A stretch of DNA of 61,250 nt from Hydnum rufescens UP504. Taxonomy: Eukaryota; Basidiomycota; Agaricomycetes; Cantharellales; Hydnaceae. Of the stretch, positions 34,506-46,212 are shown one piece after another (position 1 is the first letter of the stretch; each line of letters opens with the position of its first letter). Below the pieces are notes generated by a model, which worked only from the letters and a program-made list of their open reading frames with translations, ran no database searches and was not told the DNA's origin. Location of the stretch: contig MU129149.1 in assembly GCA_014904985.1 (NCBI GenBank), positions 21,741-82,990 of the forward strand, in the 5' to 3' direction. The position numbers were made by a program, and so were the translations under genes.

Positions 34506-37050
34506 TCAGACTCCCGCAGCTTCCACCTGGAAGAGTTCCTTCCTCTCCTGAGAGCTCTTGTCCTCTTCGTCATCGTCGACGATGATTAAGGTCGGCACTG
34601 GTCCCTTGAACCAGTGTACACCGCCATACTTGGGAAAGAAATACCAAAGGAGCGAACCCAACAATACCCCGCCAAGTACAACTACCGCTTTATACAACAA
34701 AATGTCAAAAGAAGCCACATCGTGCGCAGTATCACTGTACGCACAATAGTTCATTTGCGATGCGTTGGTCTGGGGAGTGCTCGGGAACATGAAGGTCACG
34801 CTGATGAACGACATGAACGAGACAGAAATAACCGCCACAGGAAGCCCCTAGGAAACATCGTCAGGGTAAAGTTTAATCGTATGGTCACCAGAATCGCTAG
34901 TTACCCAGTCTTCCGAGGTAGAATGGGCCAGGCTGAAAATTGTTGGTGGACCTAAACGCGAAGCGAGCAACGATTGGAATCGAGTACTGTGGGCAAGTTC
35001 AGATGGTTATCTAAAAGACGAAACTATAATACGTACGGCAACGTACAACCCCACGACGGAAACCTATCACAGCAGGAGGATGTCAGGAGTGCTTTTGATA
35101 TCACAGTCTAGGATAAGGGGAGAAGTCCACAGAAAACATAGCGCCGATAGCAGCCGGACCTGCAAAAGCCAATAATCCCAGCAGGGCAGTACATGTCGCT
35201 GTAAACCACACAGCTAGACAGACATGTTGACAAGGCAAACTCAGAGACGATGAGAAACAACTTAACTGTTCACAGGTGTACCGGTGTACGAGTTCATGCG
35301 GTACAAGTAGCTTGAAAATGGAAGCGCGCCATCTCGTGAGAATGCGAAAGACTGCCGCGACGCTGCAAGAAGCTAGTGAAAAATGAAGAAATCGGCCATG
35401 GATGGAAATGCGTAGCCAAACAAGCCACAAGATATCTTCCCACCGTACTGCTGCCCATCATGTATTGTGCAATCACAACGAAAGCCCACAGTGCGATAGT
35501 CCCCCTCTGACCCAAAGAGTTGAAGAGGATCACAGCCATCGGCTGGCCGATTGGATCGTTCACGATGGCATTTATATTTGTGCCCATGAAGAAAGATAGG
35601 ACAACCATGATAGCAGTGCCCAATATACCGCCGATGGCAGTGGATCCAACGATTGCCCATGGGACAGCGGTTGCGGCGTTCGTTCTGAGCAATCCCGAAT
35701 CCATTTATGAACAAATGGGCAAGGGAAAACGGAAAAATGGGGGCATACGCTTCCTCACTGATGTGTACACTCGAATCGAAAGAGCCTAAATCAACATGTG
35801 ACACAATGATTCAACTCGAGTCCCACCCGTCAAGAACCCACAAGCGGAAAAACATACAGATGGTCCACACCGGGGATAAGAACGAAAGGATAAATGCGTA
35901 TCCATTAGGCCAGCCATTCACTATCGTGAGAGTTCAGCCTTGGATGGGTTGAGCGAAAATGAAAGCCCACAGTTCGTAAAGTTCCCCAGTGCGCACGAGG
36001 CACTATTGTGGAACTCCTTCGGTGTCGCTACAGGGATGGCAATAATCACAGCCAGACAAAGTCTTAACGACGGTCTCATATCAGGCATGAATAATCCAAG
36101 GAAGTGAAACTAGCACATGACGGACGCGATGTTAACTGCAACATAAACATTCTGGAGTCGAGCCAAAAACGCTGTCCCCAGACTAGAAAGAATCAATGTC
36201 AGCTATCGTCGGGTGCCCTACTTGGCACAGAAGAAGTAATACACACCTGCAAAGGAGAGCGTGCGAAAACACGACAGCAACATACACGGCGCTGTTTGGC
36301 CACGAAGTCAGATTGGAGACAGAAACGGAACTACACAGAAGACCCACAAAGTTTGTCCGTTCGTAGGAGTAAATGATTGACCGGGCGACCCTATAGTCGC
36401 CGCCGCCATAATTTGCACCGCTGCACCCCAATCAATTGAGGCGACGCCGGATATAAGTCCGATGGTATTCGCATCTAAAGGTTAGTGAGGATTAGGCCAT
36501 GGATTCCATGGAATAGAGTGGGGAATGAAAACGCACATCCGACAACCCACGCAAGCACATTCTTGTATCGCGGAGAAGAGAGTGTGTGGGTCCAAAAATA
36601 GAGCTGGAGGCGAGAAGGTTGATATGTATGAAAGGAAGAGGGAGAAAGAACGTACACCGCCGGACGTTGGTGCTGCACTTGCGAGCTCGGCCATGCTGAT
36701 GCCAATGCACACTAGGAATAGTGAGGCGACGAACCAACCCCAAACCATAGCGCTGGGGCCTCCATTTCTGGGTCGGTCGAGATAAGCAAAAGGAATGATA
36801 CGATAGAAAAAAGCAATGGAGCTCACGGTACGGCATATATCAAGACGGACGCAATCGAAGGGAACACCCCGATGATCGAAAAAGATACCGCAAACAGCTC
36901 GAAGGGGGAGAAAGCGCGTTTAAACTCTTGCTTGTAGCCAAGTCCTGCGAGAATCTCTTCGTCTGGGGACAAGAAAATGACCTTTTTCCGGTCCAGGCGC
37001 TCGGGAGCATCGTTTCCTGTTAATCCTGCAGCACCAGACACGGGGGTCAT
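34506..37050 (-). CDS. APC-family amino-acid permease, copy A (intact, many introns)
   Basis: The start is ATG 37050 and the stop 34506-34508. The exons can be followed through about thirteen short introns with the frame kept: DEEILAGLGYKQEFKRAFSP, SIASVLIYAVP|NGGPSAMVWGW, MAELASAAPTSGG|LYFWTHTLSSPRY, NTIGLISGVASIDWG, VFSHALLCSLG, ALCLAVIIAIPVATPKEF, NGWPNGYAFILSFLSP, SFDSSVHISEEA, AATAVPWAIVGS, FMGTNINAIVNDPIGQPMAV, SRQSFAFSRDGALPFSSYLY, AFAGPAAIGAMFS, YSIPIVARFAFRS, and the C-terminus SLLWYFFPKYGGVHWFKGP. These are typical of fungal APC transporters of the GABA/choline/amino-acid permease type with about twelve membrane helices. It would act as a secondary uptake carrier in the plasma membrane or vacuole. 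The substrate cannot be read from the sequence. The last exon ends in an acidic cytosolic tail. No stop or frameshift was found. Confidence 0.9.
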
Positions 37051-37493
37051 ACTGGAAGTCGAGACGACTGAAATCAGCGGATCAGTGGGACGGCAAAGAT
37101 CAAGCGTGATTAGGTAAAGCGTGGAGAGATTCGCTATTGAGTAGTGAAGAAAGGCTACAGCAATATCATGAGGATTACCTTATCGCCACGCGGTGTCCTC
37201 CTGTAATTTCTCTCGGATAATCGTAATCGAAGCGTAGGCAGCACAATCGGGAGTCGTCGTAGAAGATAATCGCGATGAAGCCCGGAGTATGCATGGTAGA
37301 AGGAATACTTGCACTTGTACTTGAAAGGGCATACACCTCATGTGCAAAATCGGGACACTGGAAAGCCCAATTTAGTTGTCGAAAAAATTTTTGAGCGGTC
37401 TGATCTCAGAAGCCTATTTTCAGCAGAGGGCTGTTCGATCTACACGATTCAAGGCCCGTTTTAGGTTTGGGGCAAAATCCGATCCGCGTAGAT

Positions 37494-37499
37494 CACGTG
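37494..37499. promoter_or_regulatory. CACGTG box upstream of permease A
   Basis: CACGTG, the core site of bHLH-type regulators, lies about 450 bases upstream of the permease ATG. It is kept in copy C at 49111-49116 but reads CACGCG in copy B near 44370. Function is inferred. Confidence 0.4.
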
Positions 37500-37638
37500 G
37501 TGGGGAAAAAAATTGAGCCGGCGTTTGACTGAAGCTGCGAGACAGTGAAAATGCACTGGACCCTTGCTAGCCCGCTAAGCAACGTGTTCGAACAAAGTCT
37601 ATCGCGGATTTGACAAATAGACCCTCTTAAATCTATTC

Positions 37639-37671
37639 AAGCAGACGTCACGCTCCGTGTGACATCTGCTT
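37639..37671. repeat. Perfect-arm hairpin
   Basis: AAGCAGACGTCAC is followed by a short GCTCC loop and GTGTGACATCTGCTT, an inverted repeat of about 14 bases per arm with one mismatch. It lies between the permease promoter and kinase A and is absent from units B and C. TGACGTC in the left arm is a CRE-like site. Confidence 0.55.
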
Positions 37672-37969
37672 AGACTAGATGTCACAGTCGCCCGAAGTCG
37701 CTATCCCCGACCTCTGGAAGGGGGATCTGGACACGAGTCTACAACACCCACTTCTGAAGCCTTGGTGCTAGCTGCAAGGTTCCCGGGTCTCGTCGCGACA
37801 ACGGCCAAACTCCTGGAGGTCTGCTTCCGCCATTGGACCGAGTCAATTCAGATATTCAATTTCCCCTCGTTCCTGATGAACAGAGGGATAGGGCTGGGTC
37901 GTAGTTTTTAATGCCCACTCAACGCCGTTTGTCAAGGGTGTCTCGAGTTAATTCTGATAAAACATCTCC

Positions 37970-39116
37970 TACCCTAGGAGACTTGAAACCGCTGACTCGG
38001 ATCGATGAAGACCTTAAGTACCGAAAAGAAATCCCTGTGGACCAATTCATTGATCCTATGCTTTTATTACTCCATTGGGAATCGCATCGACGACGGGACC
38101 CTGAAGAAGTTATGTGATGCGAAGGACACCAGGAGCTTCTGGAGCAATATTACCCCCAGGCGGGCCAAGAGACCACTCGGTATCAACCATTCGCAAACTT
38201 GGAAAACCATTTCTTAGACTATCAAAAGCCGTCGGGTCTGACATTCTGTCTAAATAATCTAATGCTCATCCATGGCTCAGTTTTAACAAGCACCTCTCAT
38301 TCACTTCTGCCACATCCCACGGATACGACAGCGAAACCGCGGAATTTCAGACAGGATCCATCTCAAATGAAGGCTCCAGGAAGCGGGCAGCGGGTGGGCC
38401 GCCGTCTAGGTAACCCAAGCTAAGAACCCTGATTGAACGGCGGACCATACGGACGAGTGATGACAGAGTGGCTCCTACGCTCTTGAAATGCTGTCCCATG
38501 GGCGGTATCGTAGTCACGTCATTGACATTACGGTCCAAAACACAAGGATGCGCCTGTGGTTCTACAATCGAGTGGGGACTATCAAGTCGTCCCGCCCCCC
38601 ATCTTCTACCACGACTCTAACACACCGCGAGCCGTCACCGAACCTTTGACCGGAACTAACATTAAATTTCACAATCGGGCAATCGTGGCTCTGAAAGACA
38701 TCGTCTACTGGCAGTACGCCCTCATTGGACGAGGCACCTGTGCCATCAGGGGCGAGACTAAGGATGCCCTGACTGGGAAAGACCTTATAGTCAAGATCAG
38801 TTGGCCCCCGCAATGGAGGCGAAATGAAGCCAATTTTCTACAGGCAGCTCTTGAGTATGCCTTGAAGCAAATTGACGAGCCTATACTGGGCCACATCCCA
38901 CAAGTACTGCTTCATCGAGGCTCTTATTCCAAAGCCGATGGCCCGCGGAGAAAATGGGTATTTGAGGATGACGATCATCGGGTCCTGCGCGTCATCGTCA
39001 TACACAGTTATTTCCCGATGAGCAAACTACACACATCATCCGAAGTGACTCAAGTGATGATTGACGTGGTTAAACGCAAGGATTTTTCTCCGATCCTGTC
39101 ATGGCCTTCCATGTAA
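37970..39116 (+). pseudogene. FunK1-type fungal protein kinase, copy A, truncated
   Basis: The N-terminal part reads DEDLKYRKEIPVDQFID in one frame and continues shifted (GNRIDDGTLKKLCDAKD). After several shifts 38556-39116 encodes the kinase N-lobe: YALIGRGTCAIRGE as glycine-loop region, DLIVKISWPPQWRRNEANFL with the lysine in VKISW, GHIPQVLLHRGSY and LRVIVIHSY. This layout is that of the FunK1 kinases expanded in Agaricomycetes. The sequence ends before a recognisable HRD loop or DFG, and the section with SSAF..MSA present in copy B is deleted at about 38590. At least three frame changes make it a pseudogene. Confidence 0.8.
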
Positions 39117-39132
39117 CCATTAACACCTTCCC

Positions 39133-39790
39133 CTAGGCCACCGCACTCTTCACGACGGTCCCAGAATCCTTCACCGGAATATCAGCATGAATAATATCCT
39201 GTCCTCTTGCGGGAAGGATAGCCCGGTGATCGGTATCCCTATCGATTTCGACTTGGCGGTATTCATCACCGTTGATGTCCAAGATATAAGCCTTCATCTC
39301 GATCGTCGGTTTCGCACAGGCACATTGCCGCTCATGGCTATCAACCTCATGGGACAGGCAAGATAGACTGGGTACGACATGACTTCGAGTCGTTCCTCTG
39401 AGTGAGATTGTATGGTACACTTCCCGTTATCAGGAAGGAATCGAAACGGCCACTCCCTTTCCATCTTTGGCTAAAAGTTGCCATGCCAAGGCTCACTAAA
39501 GAGACGTTGTATTTGTTGAAAAAGTCTGACATGTACGCACCGATCACAACATTTCGACAGACTCGTACGCCAAGTGAATTCTCTCCTTGTATGTTCCATT
39601 ATCTCTATTCAGTCGCACGTATGGATCGGAAGACAGACGTCAGAGGTTTTTGATGTGGGGACCCTAGGCAATTGTGTAACTTACCAAACTTTCTTTTGCA
39701 TTCTGGAAGAGGGTGAATGATGTAACTATCAATGTTAGTCTTTGCTTCTCCAAACTCTAACACGCACTTCTGAGATTGAGGGGCCCTCAT
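39133..39790 (-). CDS. Unrecognised minus-strand gene fragment
   Basis: From about 39790 leftwards one frame reads SQKCVLEFGEAKTNIDSY and PLPECKRKFG, followed by GTAAGT. A downstream frame, 39420-39133, reads MKAYILDINGDEYRQVEIDR and IIHADIPVKDSGTVVKSAVA and then stops. The regular acidic/basic pattern of the second piece looks like real coding sequence. I do not recognise a family and could not join the pieces. It is present only in unit A. Confidence 0.35.
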
Positions 39791-40565
39791 CTAGTATTTA
39801 TTGATTATGGGGCTAGAATTCTTTATCACATTAAAGTCGACATCACGTTCACCCACAGGGGGGCGATCCGTACAAGAGTACGCGGCAAGCGGAGGGAGAA
39901 TCATTATAGAGGTATTATTGCGATCTTACTCCCCAGCGTGCACAGTATCAGTCACTAATGTCAATGATCTCTCCCCTGCCGAATATCCTCGTCGAGATAT
40001 CCGTGGGCTCCGGCTTCACTGAAGTAACCTTCGCTCGTCTCTTTGCAGCAAGCTTAGCCTAAGGTGTAATATTAATGCCTTGAGTCCCATGAGAGAGTCT
40101 AGGAGGAAGTCCAATGAACGGGCATTACGTACTTTCAACCGAGTGAACGCGGTGGCCTCCTCCTCATCTGTCCAAGTGCTGGCGTCATCATCGGTCTCTT
40201 CCCTCTATCGTTTTACAGTTGCATTCCCTGTGGCTGGCTTTATGGCTGGAGGTGGCGAGGGAGGCCTGGGAATGATTTCACGAGCGATCAGAAGCTCTGA
40301 AAAAGAGGTCATGCGTGACCAACCCCATTAGGGAGCCAGCTCAAACTTCTAACTTTTCGGGGCGTAGTGAAATATCATATCTAAAAAAAAACAGTATCAA
40401 CTGGATTCTTCTAGTGACCATCAATCAAGAACCTCACCCAGGGACGGCGTGTTGGGGATAACTTCTACGAAATGTAATGCCTTAGGTTTCGACATGCCCA
40501 ATTCGGCACCCAAGCTGCTATATGTAAGTCGGTATTCCAAGGAACGCAAGATGTTCCGACAATGC
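39791..40565. other. No gene recognised between fragments of unit A
   Basis: Short open frames only. The plus frame at 40080-40331 (serine-rich, MSPMRESRRKSNERALRTF) has no recognisable domain and no splice partners I could identify. Confidence 0.35.
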
Positions 40566-41239
40566 TTACGAGATTACATGTCCTCCGCCCTTTTTTGACC
40601 GTTCATTGGAGGCGGGTGGAGCGATTGCCCCTTGCGAAACAACGGGAGGCAGCCAACAGAAATCGGATGCGACCCTGCGGACGTGATCGAGGTGAAGGCG
40701 TATAGTTCCCAGGGATTTAATCTGGTCCTCTGAGAGTTGGGGATTATCGCTCTCTACGAAAGGCACTGAATGTCCCTAAAATCCCGCCATCACACGGGCA
40801 AAGATATACCTAAAAGCTTTAACTTGGAAAAACAAAGCCTAAGACGCCAAATTAAACATTTACAATGCCGCACTGGATCACCGTATACTCACTGCCTTTC
40901 GTTACCTCCTGTTGTTATACGATCAATAGTCCATTATCCAGGAGATACGGTGTAGTCCCCTGCAGACTCTTCGCTCCCATCAAAATATTTTTTCATATTC
41001 AGCAGTCCCACAGGAAGGCCGGGAGCTGATTCGGGCCCCACGCGTATTGCGAACGCCTGACATTGTGGTACTAGTCTGGAGCTCATTCCTGGACACGCGA
41101 AAACACATCATACCTTGCCTTCTCCTGACGCCACTCAAGAAGTGACCTCACTTCCCTTCGCGACGACACAATATTCTGAGAGATATTGACCCTCGCAGGA
41201 TATATGGAACTGGAAACCAGTACCGGGAGCGCGAACCAT
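40566..41239 (-). pseudogene. DUF7918-type gene, copy A, broken
   Basis: From ATG 41239 the minus strand reads MVRAPGTGFQFHISCEGQYL, SEYCVVAKGSEVTS, then TGA where copy B has tryptophan (CWVPS). A donor-like AAG|GTATGA follows, then ESAPGLPVG..NMKKYFDGSEES in a further exon. The C-terminal part is SLGTIRLHLDHV and NERSKKGGGHVIS. The GTI...ERSKKAGxH ending and the short beta-rich N-terminus are those I associate with DUF7918 proteins of basidiomycetes, whose role is unknown. Several stops are present. It is tail-to-tail with kinase A. Confidence 0.65.
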
Positions 41240-41415
41240 GATGGTCTGGCGCCACGACGTTGAGCCAGATCCGTGGATTTTACCGAACGCATCAATCCTG
41301 ACTGGAAGATTTAGCAGGCAGTCGGATGCAATTGAAAATGCCTAAGGTAAGGATATTCCTCTCCATTGTAACGTGTACGAACTCTTCATAGGGGACGTAA
41401 ATCAATCATCAATCA

Positions 41416-43955
41416 TCAGACATCCGTAACTTCTGCCTTAAAGACATCCTTCTTCTCCTGAGAGCTCTGGTCCTCCCCTTCGTCGTCGACGATGACTATG
41501 GTCGGGACTGGTCCCTTGAACCAGTATACACCACCATATTTGGGAAAGAAATACCAAAGGAGCGAACCCAACAACACCCCGCCTATAACAACCACCGCTG
41601 TATATAACAAGATGTTAAAAGAAGGCCTACATCGTGCACACTATTTGGGGTACTATCGGTGCACGCACAATAGTTCATATCTGATGCATTGGTCTGAGGA
41701 GTGGTAGGAAATAGGAACGCCACGCTGATGAATGACATGAACGAGACAGCAATAATCGCCACAGGAAGGCCCTAGGAAACATTGTCAAGCTAAATTAATC
41801 GTATGGTTATGGGAATCCTAATTACCCATCGTCCGACGTGGAATGGGCCGGGTTGGAAATTGTTGGTGGACCTAAACGCGAAGCGAGCAACGATTGGAAT
41901 CGAGTACTGTGGGCGAGTTCAGATGATTATCTTAAAGAAGAAATTGTGGGTACATACGGCAACGTACAACCCCACCACCGAAACCTATCAAACGAGGAGT
42001 ACGTCAGGGGCACCCGTGATCTCCCAGTAGAGGACAAGGAGAGAAGGTCACAGAGAAGATAGCACCGATGGCAGCCGGACCTGCAAAAGCCAATAATCCC
42101 AACAGGGCTGCACATGTCGCTGTAAACCACACGGCTACACCGACATGTTGATAAGGCAAACTGAAAGAAGATGAGAAACAACTTAACTGTTCACAGGTGT
42201 ACCGGTGTACGAGTTCATGCGGTACAAGTAGCGTGAAAAGGGAAGCGCGCCATCCCGTGAGAATGCGAAAGACTGCCGAGACGCTGCAAGAAGCTAGTAA
42301 AAAATGAATGGCCGCAGGCGTGAATAAAAATGCGTAGGCAAACGAGCTGCAGGAGATTCCCCCACTATATTGCTCCCCACCAGGTATTGCGCAATTACAA
42401 CGAAGGCCCACAGTGCGATAGTTCCCCTCTGACCCAGAGAGTTAAAGAGGATCGCAGCCATCGGCTGGTTGATTGGATTATTCACAATGGCATTTATATT
42501 TGTGCCCATGAAGAACGATAGGATGACCAAGATAAAGGTGCCTAATATACCGCTGATACTGATGGCCCCAACGATTGCCCATGGGACAGCGATTGCGGCA
42601 TTCGTTCTGTACAATTCCGAACCCATATAAGAACAAAAGGGTGAAGGGAAATGGGAAAGCGGGGGCATACGCTTCCTCACTAATGTGTACACTGGAATCG
42701 AAGCCACCTATATCCACATGTGACACAATGGTTTAACTCGAATCCCACCCATCAAGAACCCAGTCAGAAAAGACGCACAGATGGTCCACACCGGTGATAA
42801 GAACGAAAGGATAAAAGCATATCCATTGGGCCAGCCATTCACTATTGTGAGAGTTCAGCCTTGCAGGAGTTGAATGAAAATAAAAGCTCACAGTTTGTAA
42901 AATTGCCCAGTGCGTACGAGGCACTATTGTGGAACTCCTTCGGCGTCGCTACAGGGACGGCAATAATCACGGCCAGACAAAGTCTTAATGGTGGTCCCAT
43001 GTCAGGTATGGGTGATCTCAGGAGAACTAGCACGCGACGGACGTGAGGTTAAGCACAACATAAACATTCTGTAGTCGGGCCAAAACCGTTGTCCCGATAC
43101 TAGAATCGGTGTCAGCTATCGTCGGGCGCCGTACTTGGCACAGAACAGTTACTATGCACCTGCAAATCAGAGCGTGCGAAAACACGATAGCAACATACAC
43201 GGCGCTTTTCGCCACTGAAGTCAGATTGGTGACGGAAAGAAAACTACACAGAAGACCCACTAAGTTTGTCCATTTGTAGGAGTAAATGATTGACCGCGCG
43301 ACCCTATAGTCGCGGCAGCCATAATTTGTCGCGCTGCACCCCAATCAGTTGAAGCAACTCCGGATATAAGTCCGATGGTATTCGCATCTAAAAATTAATG
43401 AGCATTAGGCCATTAATCCCATGGAATAGAGGGGGGAGTGACAACGCACATCCGACAACCCACGCAAGCACATTCTTATATTGCGGAGAAGAGAGTGTGT
43501 GGGTCCAAAAATAGAGCTATACGAGAGAAGGTCGATAAGTACGAAAGGAAGAGGGGGAAAGGACATACCCCGCCAGATGTTGGTGCTGCACTTCCCAGCT
43601 CGGCCATGCTGATGCCAATGCACAAGATGAATAATGAGGCAACGAACCAACCCCAAACCATAGCACTGGGGCCTCCATTCCTGGGGCCACGTGAGATAAG
43701 TAAAAGGAATGATAAGGCGGAACAGGGTGATGGAGCTCACGGCACGGCATATATCAAGACAGATGCAATCGAAGGGAACACCCCGATGCTCGAAAAACAG
43801 AGCCCAAACAGCTCGAAGGCGGAGAAGGCGCGTTTAAATTCTTGCTTGTAGCCAAGTTTTGCGAGAATCCTTTCGTCGGGGGACAAGAAAATGAATTTTT
43901 TCCGGCCAAGGCGCTTGGGACCATTGTTTCTTGTTAATCCTGTAGCACCAGACAT
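41416..43955 (-). CDS. APC-family amino-acid permease, copy B (probably intact)
   Basis: The start is ATG 43955 (MSGATGLTRNNG) and the stop 41416-41418 after KKDVFKAEVTDV. The same exon order as copy A is visible: DERILAKLGYKQEFKRAFSA, SVLIYAVP, NGGPSAMVWGWFVASLF (exact frame from the 43476-43661 region), ASALCLAV-like exon ending ALGNFTNC, SFDSSVHISEEA near 42700, AAIAVPWAIVGAISISGI, FMGTNINAIVNNPINQPMAA, AFAGPAAIGAIFS and GSLLWYFFPKYGGVYWFKGP. Donor and acceptor sites correspond to those of copy A. I saw no stop inside the exons I checked, but did not verify every junction. Its closeness to A suggests a paralogue with the same type of substrate; expression cannot be judged. Confidence 0.82.
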
Positions 43956-44740
43956 GGGGGTTGCAGTGGCAGTTGAGGCTACCGGAATGAGCGGATCAGC
44001 GGGACGGCGAAGATCAAGATTAGGTAAAGCGTGGAGAGATTCGATATTAAGTGGGAAGTATGATGAGTATCACCTTACCGCAGACGCATGCCCAACTATG
44101 ATTTCACCTGGATAATTGCAATCGAAGCCTAGGCAGCACAATCGGGAATTGTTGTAGAGGATAATCATGACGCAGCCCAGAGCACGGTAGAAGGGATACC
44201 TGCGCTTGAAAGGCATACTTCGCCTGAGAATCAGAATGCCATTTGAGAAAATTTTTGGAGCGGTCTGATCCCAAAAGCCCGTTTTTTCCGCCTGTTTTCA
44301 GATGGGCTGTTCGATCCAAACAATTCATGCTCATTTGGAGACCTGGGGCAATGTCCGATTTATATAGATCACGCGGAGTTGGTAGAATATGACTAAGTGA
44401 GCCGGCGTTTGCCGGCTGAAGCCTCGACTCTAAAGTCGGGTGTCGCCGGGGTCGTTGTGAGAGACTGTCGCATACAGTACAGAAAATGCGGTGGAAGATT
44501 GCTAGTTATTGGGGTTAGAAGTGCGGATACGGGCGTTTCCCTGGTGGAAGGACCGATACAATAATCTTGTATCTTGTATATTGAACGAATGGGGCGGAAG
44601 AAGGAGCGGGAAGTCCCCTATTACATAACTATACATAAACATTCAATATATTCCCTGAACAAAGGGATGGCGCTGGGTCGCGGCCTCTCCTCAATGTCCA
44701 TTGCCAAGGGTGTCTCATTAATTCTGATGAAACGTCTCAT
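43956..44740. other. Shared upstream region of permease B and kinase B
   Basis: Alignable with 37051-37900 and free of genes. The CACGTG box of copies A and C is CACGCG here, while GGGCTGTTCGAT and GAGCCGGCGTTTGCC remain. Confidence 0.5.
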
Positions 44741-44752
44741 ACCCTATGAGAC

Positions 44753-45640
44753 TTGAAATCGCTGATTGATGAAGACCTTAAATATCGAAACGAGATCACT
44801 GTGGACCAATTCATCAATTATATGCTCTCCAACTGCATCGGGGATCGCATCGGCGACGCAACCCTGAAGAAGTTATATAAAGCAAAGGACACTAGGGAGC
44901 TCCTGGAGCAATATTGCTCTCAGGCGGGCCAAGAGATCACCCGGTACCAGCCTATTCGCAAACTTGGCAAACCATTCTTAAACTATCGGAAACCGTCGGG
45001 CCCGACATTCTGTCGCAACGATCTAACGCTGATCCTAGGCTCAGTTGCAGAGCGCAAACCGGAGGTCATTCTCGTTTCTGCGAACAGCGCTCAGCTCGAT
45101 CATGGCACAGAGCACTCTAGAGGCCCCCAAGTAGGCTTTTATTGGGATGATGTATGTTGCTCGGTTGAGTTCAAGGTCAAAGTAAAAGACGCCGAGAGGG
45201 GGGGAGAGGCTCTCACGAGTGCCTCTCAATCGCTTTCTGCCACATCCCACGGATACGACAGCGAAACCGCGCAATTACAGACAGGATCCGTTTCAACAGA
45301 AGGTTACGCGAAGCGAGTGGCTCCCTTGCTGGGCAACCCCAAGCAAAGAAACCTGATCAAACGGCGGACCATACCGACGAGCGACGACAGAGTGCCTCCT
45401 ACGCGCTTGAAATGCTGTCCCACGGGCGGTACCGTAGCCACGTCACAAATATTAAGACCCAAAACACAAGGCTGCACCTGTGGTTCTACGATCGAGTGGG
45501 AATTATCAAGTCCTCGGCTTTTTGTAATACCGACTTGGCCCTCTTCGGCAGAGTAATGTCTGCAATGGCCTCGCTCCCCCCTTGTGGATGGGGCTTCCAT
45601 GATTTTATCCGGTGCGACAGGTTGACGCGAGTCAGCGCGC
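44753..45640 (+). pseudogene. FunK1-type kinase, copy B, N-terminal half only
   Basis: One open frame of about 267 codons encodes the regulatory N-terminal half: IDEDLKYRNEITVDQFINY, DRIGDATLKKLYKAKDTREL, TFCRNDLTLILGS, ERKPEVILVSA and FYWDDVCCSVEFKVKVKD. The next frame then gives LWFYDRVGIIKSSAF and LFGRVMSAMASLPPCGWGF. The ATP-binding and catalytic lobes are missing because unit B is deleted from here into the 3' part of the DUF7918-type gene. The ORF lacks a clear ATG at its start, so an upstream exon is likely. It cannot be an active kinase. Confidence 0.8.
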
Positions 45641-45669
45641 TGCCCGCCGGTGCTCGCCACTCAGAATGC

Positions 45670-46053
45670 CACACTGGATCATCGTATACCCACTGCCTTT
45701 GGATGCCTCCTTCTGTTGTTACACAGCCGATAACGAGCGACTCAAATACGACGCCTTTCGCGGCACGCTCTTTGCTCCCATCGAAATAGATTTCGAAACG
45801 TAGCATTCTCCTGGGAGGGTTCGGAGCTGATTCGGAGCCCCCAGATACTTTGAACACCGGAGATAGTGCCGCAAATCTGGAGTTCATTCCAATACGAAAC
45901 GTCAGAATGTGTGACAACACAGCATACCTTGCCTTCTTGTGATGGCACCCAACAGGTGCCCTTATTCCCCTCCTCAACGACGGAGTATTCCGGGAGAGGT
46001 TCACCCTCACAGAATACACGGAACTGAAAAACAGTACCGTGAGCACAAACCAT
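45670..46053 (-). pseudogene. DUF7918-type gene, copy B, 3'-truncated
   Basis: From ATG 46053 the first exon reads MVCAHGTVFQFRVFCEGEPL, PEYSVVEEGNKGTCWVPSQEGK and ends at a donor AAG|GTATGC. An acceptor CTCCAG near 45880 leads to a second part, ESAPNPPRRMLRFEIYFDGS, corresponding to copy A. The GTI...ERSKK ending of copy A is missing, because the unit-B deletion joins this gene tail-to-tail with kinase B near 45660. The domain assignment rests on the first exon and on similarity to copy A. Confidence 0.6.
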
Positions 46054-46212
46054 GATGGTCTGCCATGTGCCAGCCGCGTGGATTTGTAATCCAGTTCCTC
46101 TTGATCGTGATTACCAGATTTAAGAAGTCAGATGCAATTGAGAAAGCGCACGATGGCCCTCCCAATTGGAATGCGTACAAGCTCTTCGTAGGGCACGTAA
46201 ATCCGGAAGAAA

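Larger units (their letters stand above)
37051..37900. other. Shared upstream region of permease A and kinase A
   Basis: This divergent intergenic region is alignable with 43956-44740 and, in part, 48736-49215. Conserved blocks include GGGCTGTTCGAT, AGATCACGTGGTG and GAGCCGGCGTTT. It carries no gene. Conservation among copies may reflect common descent and not necessarily function. Confidence 0.6.

Noticed and set aside
35101..36836. Many plus- and minus-strand frames of 70-145 residues in the permease units
   Set aside because: They are exon-plus-intron read-throughs or opposite-strand shadows of the multi-intron permease genes.
45486..45670. C-terminal part of the 186-residue minus-strand frame
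   Set aside because: It is the antisense shadow of the kinase B coding sequence across the deletion junction.
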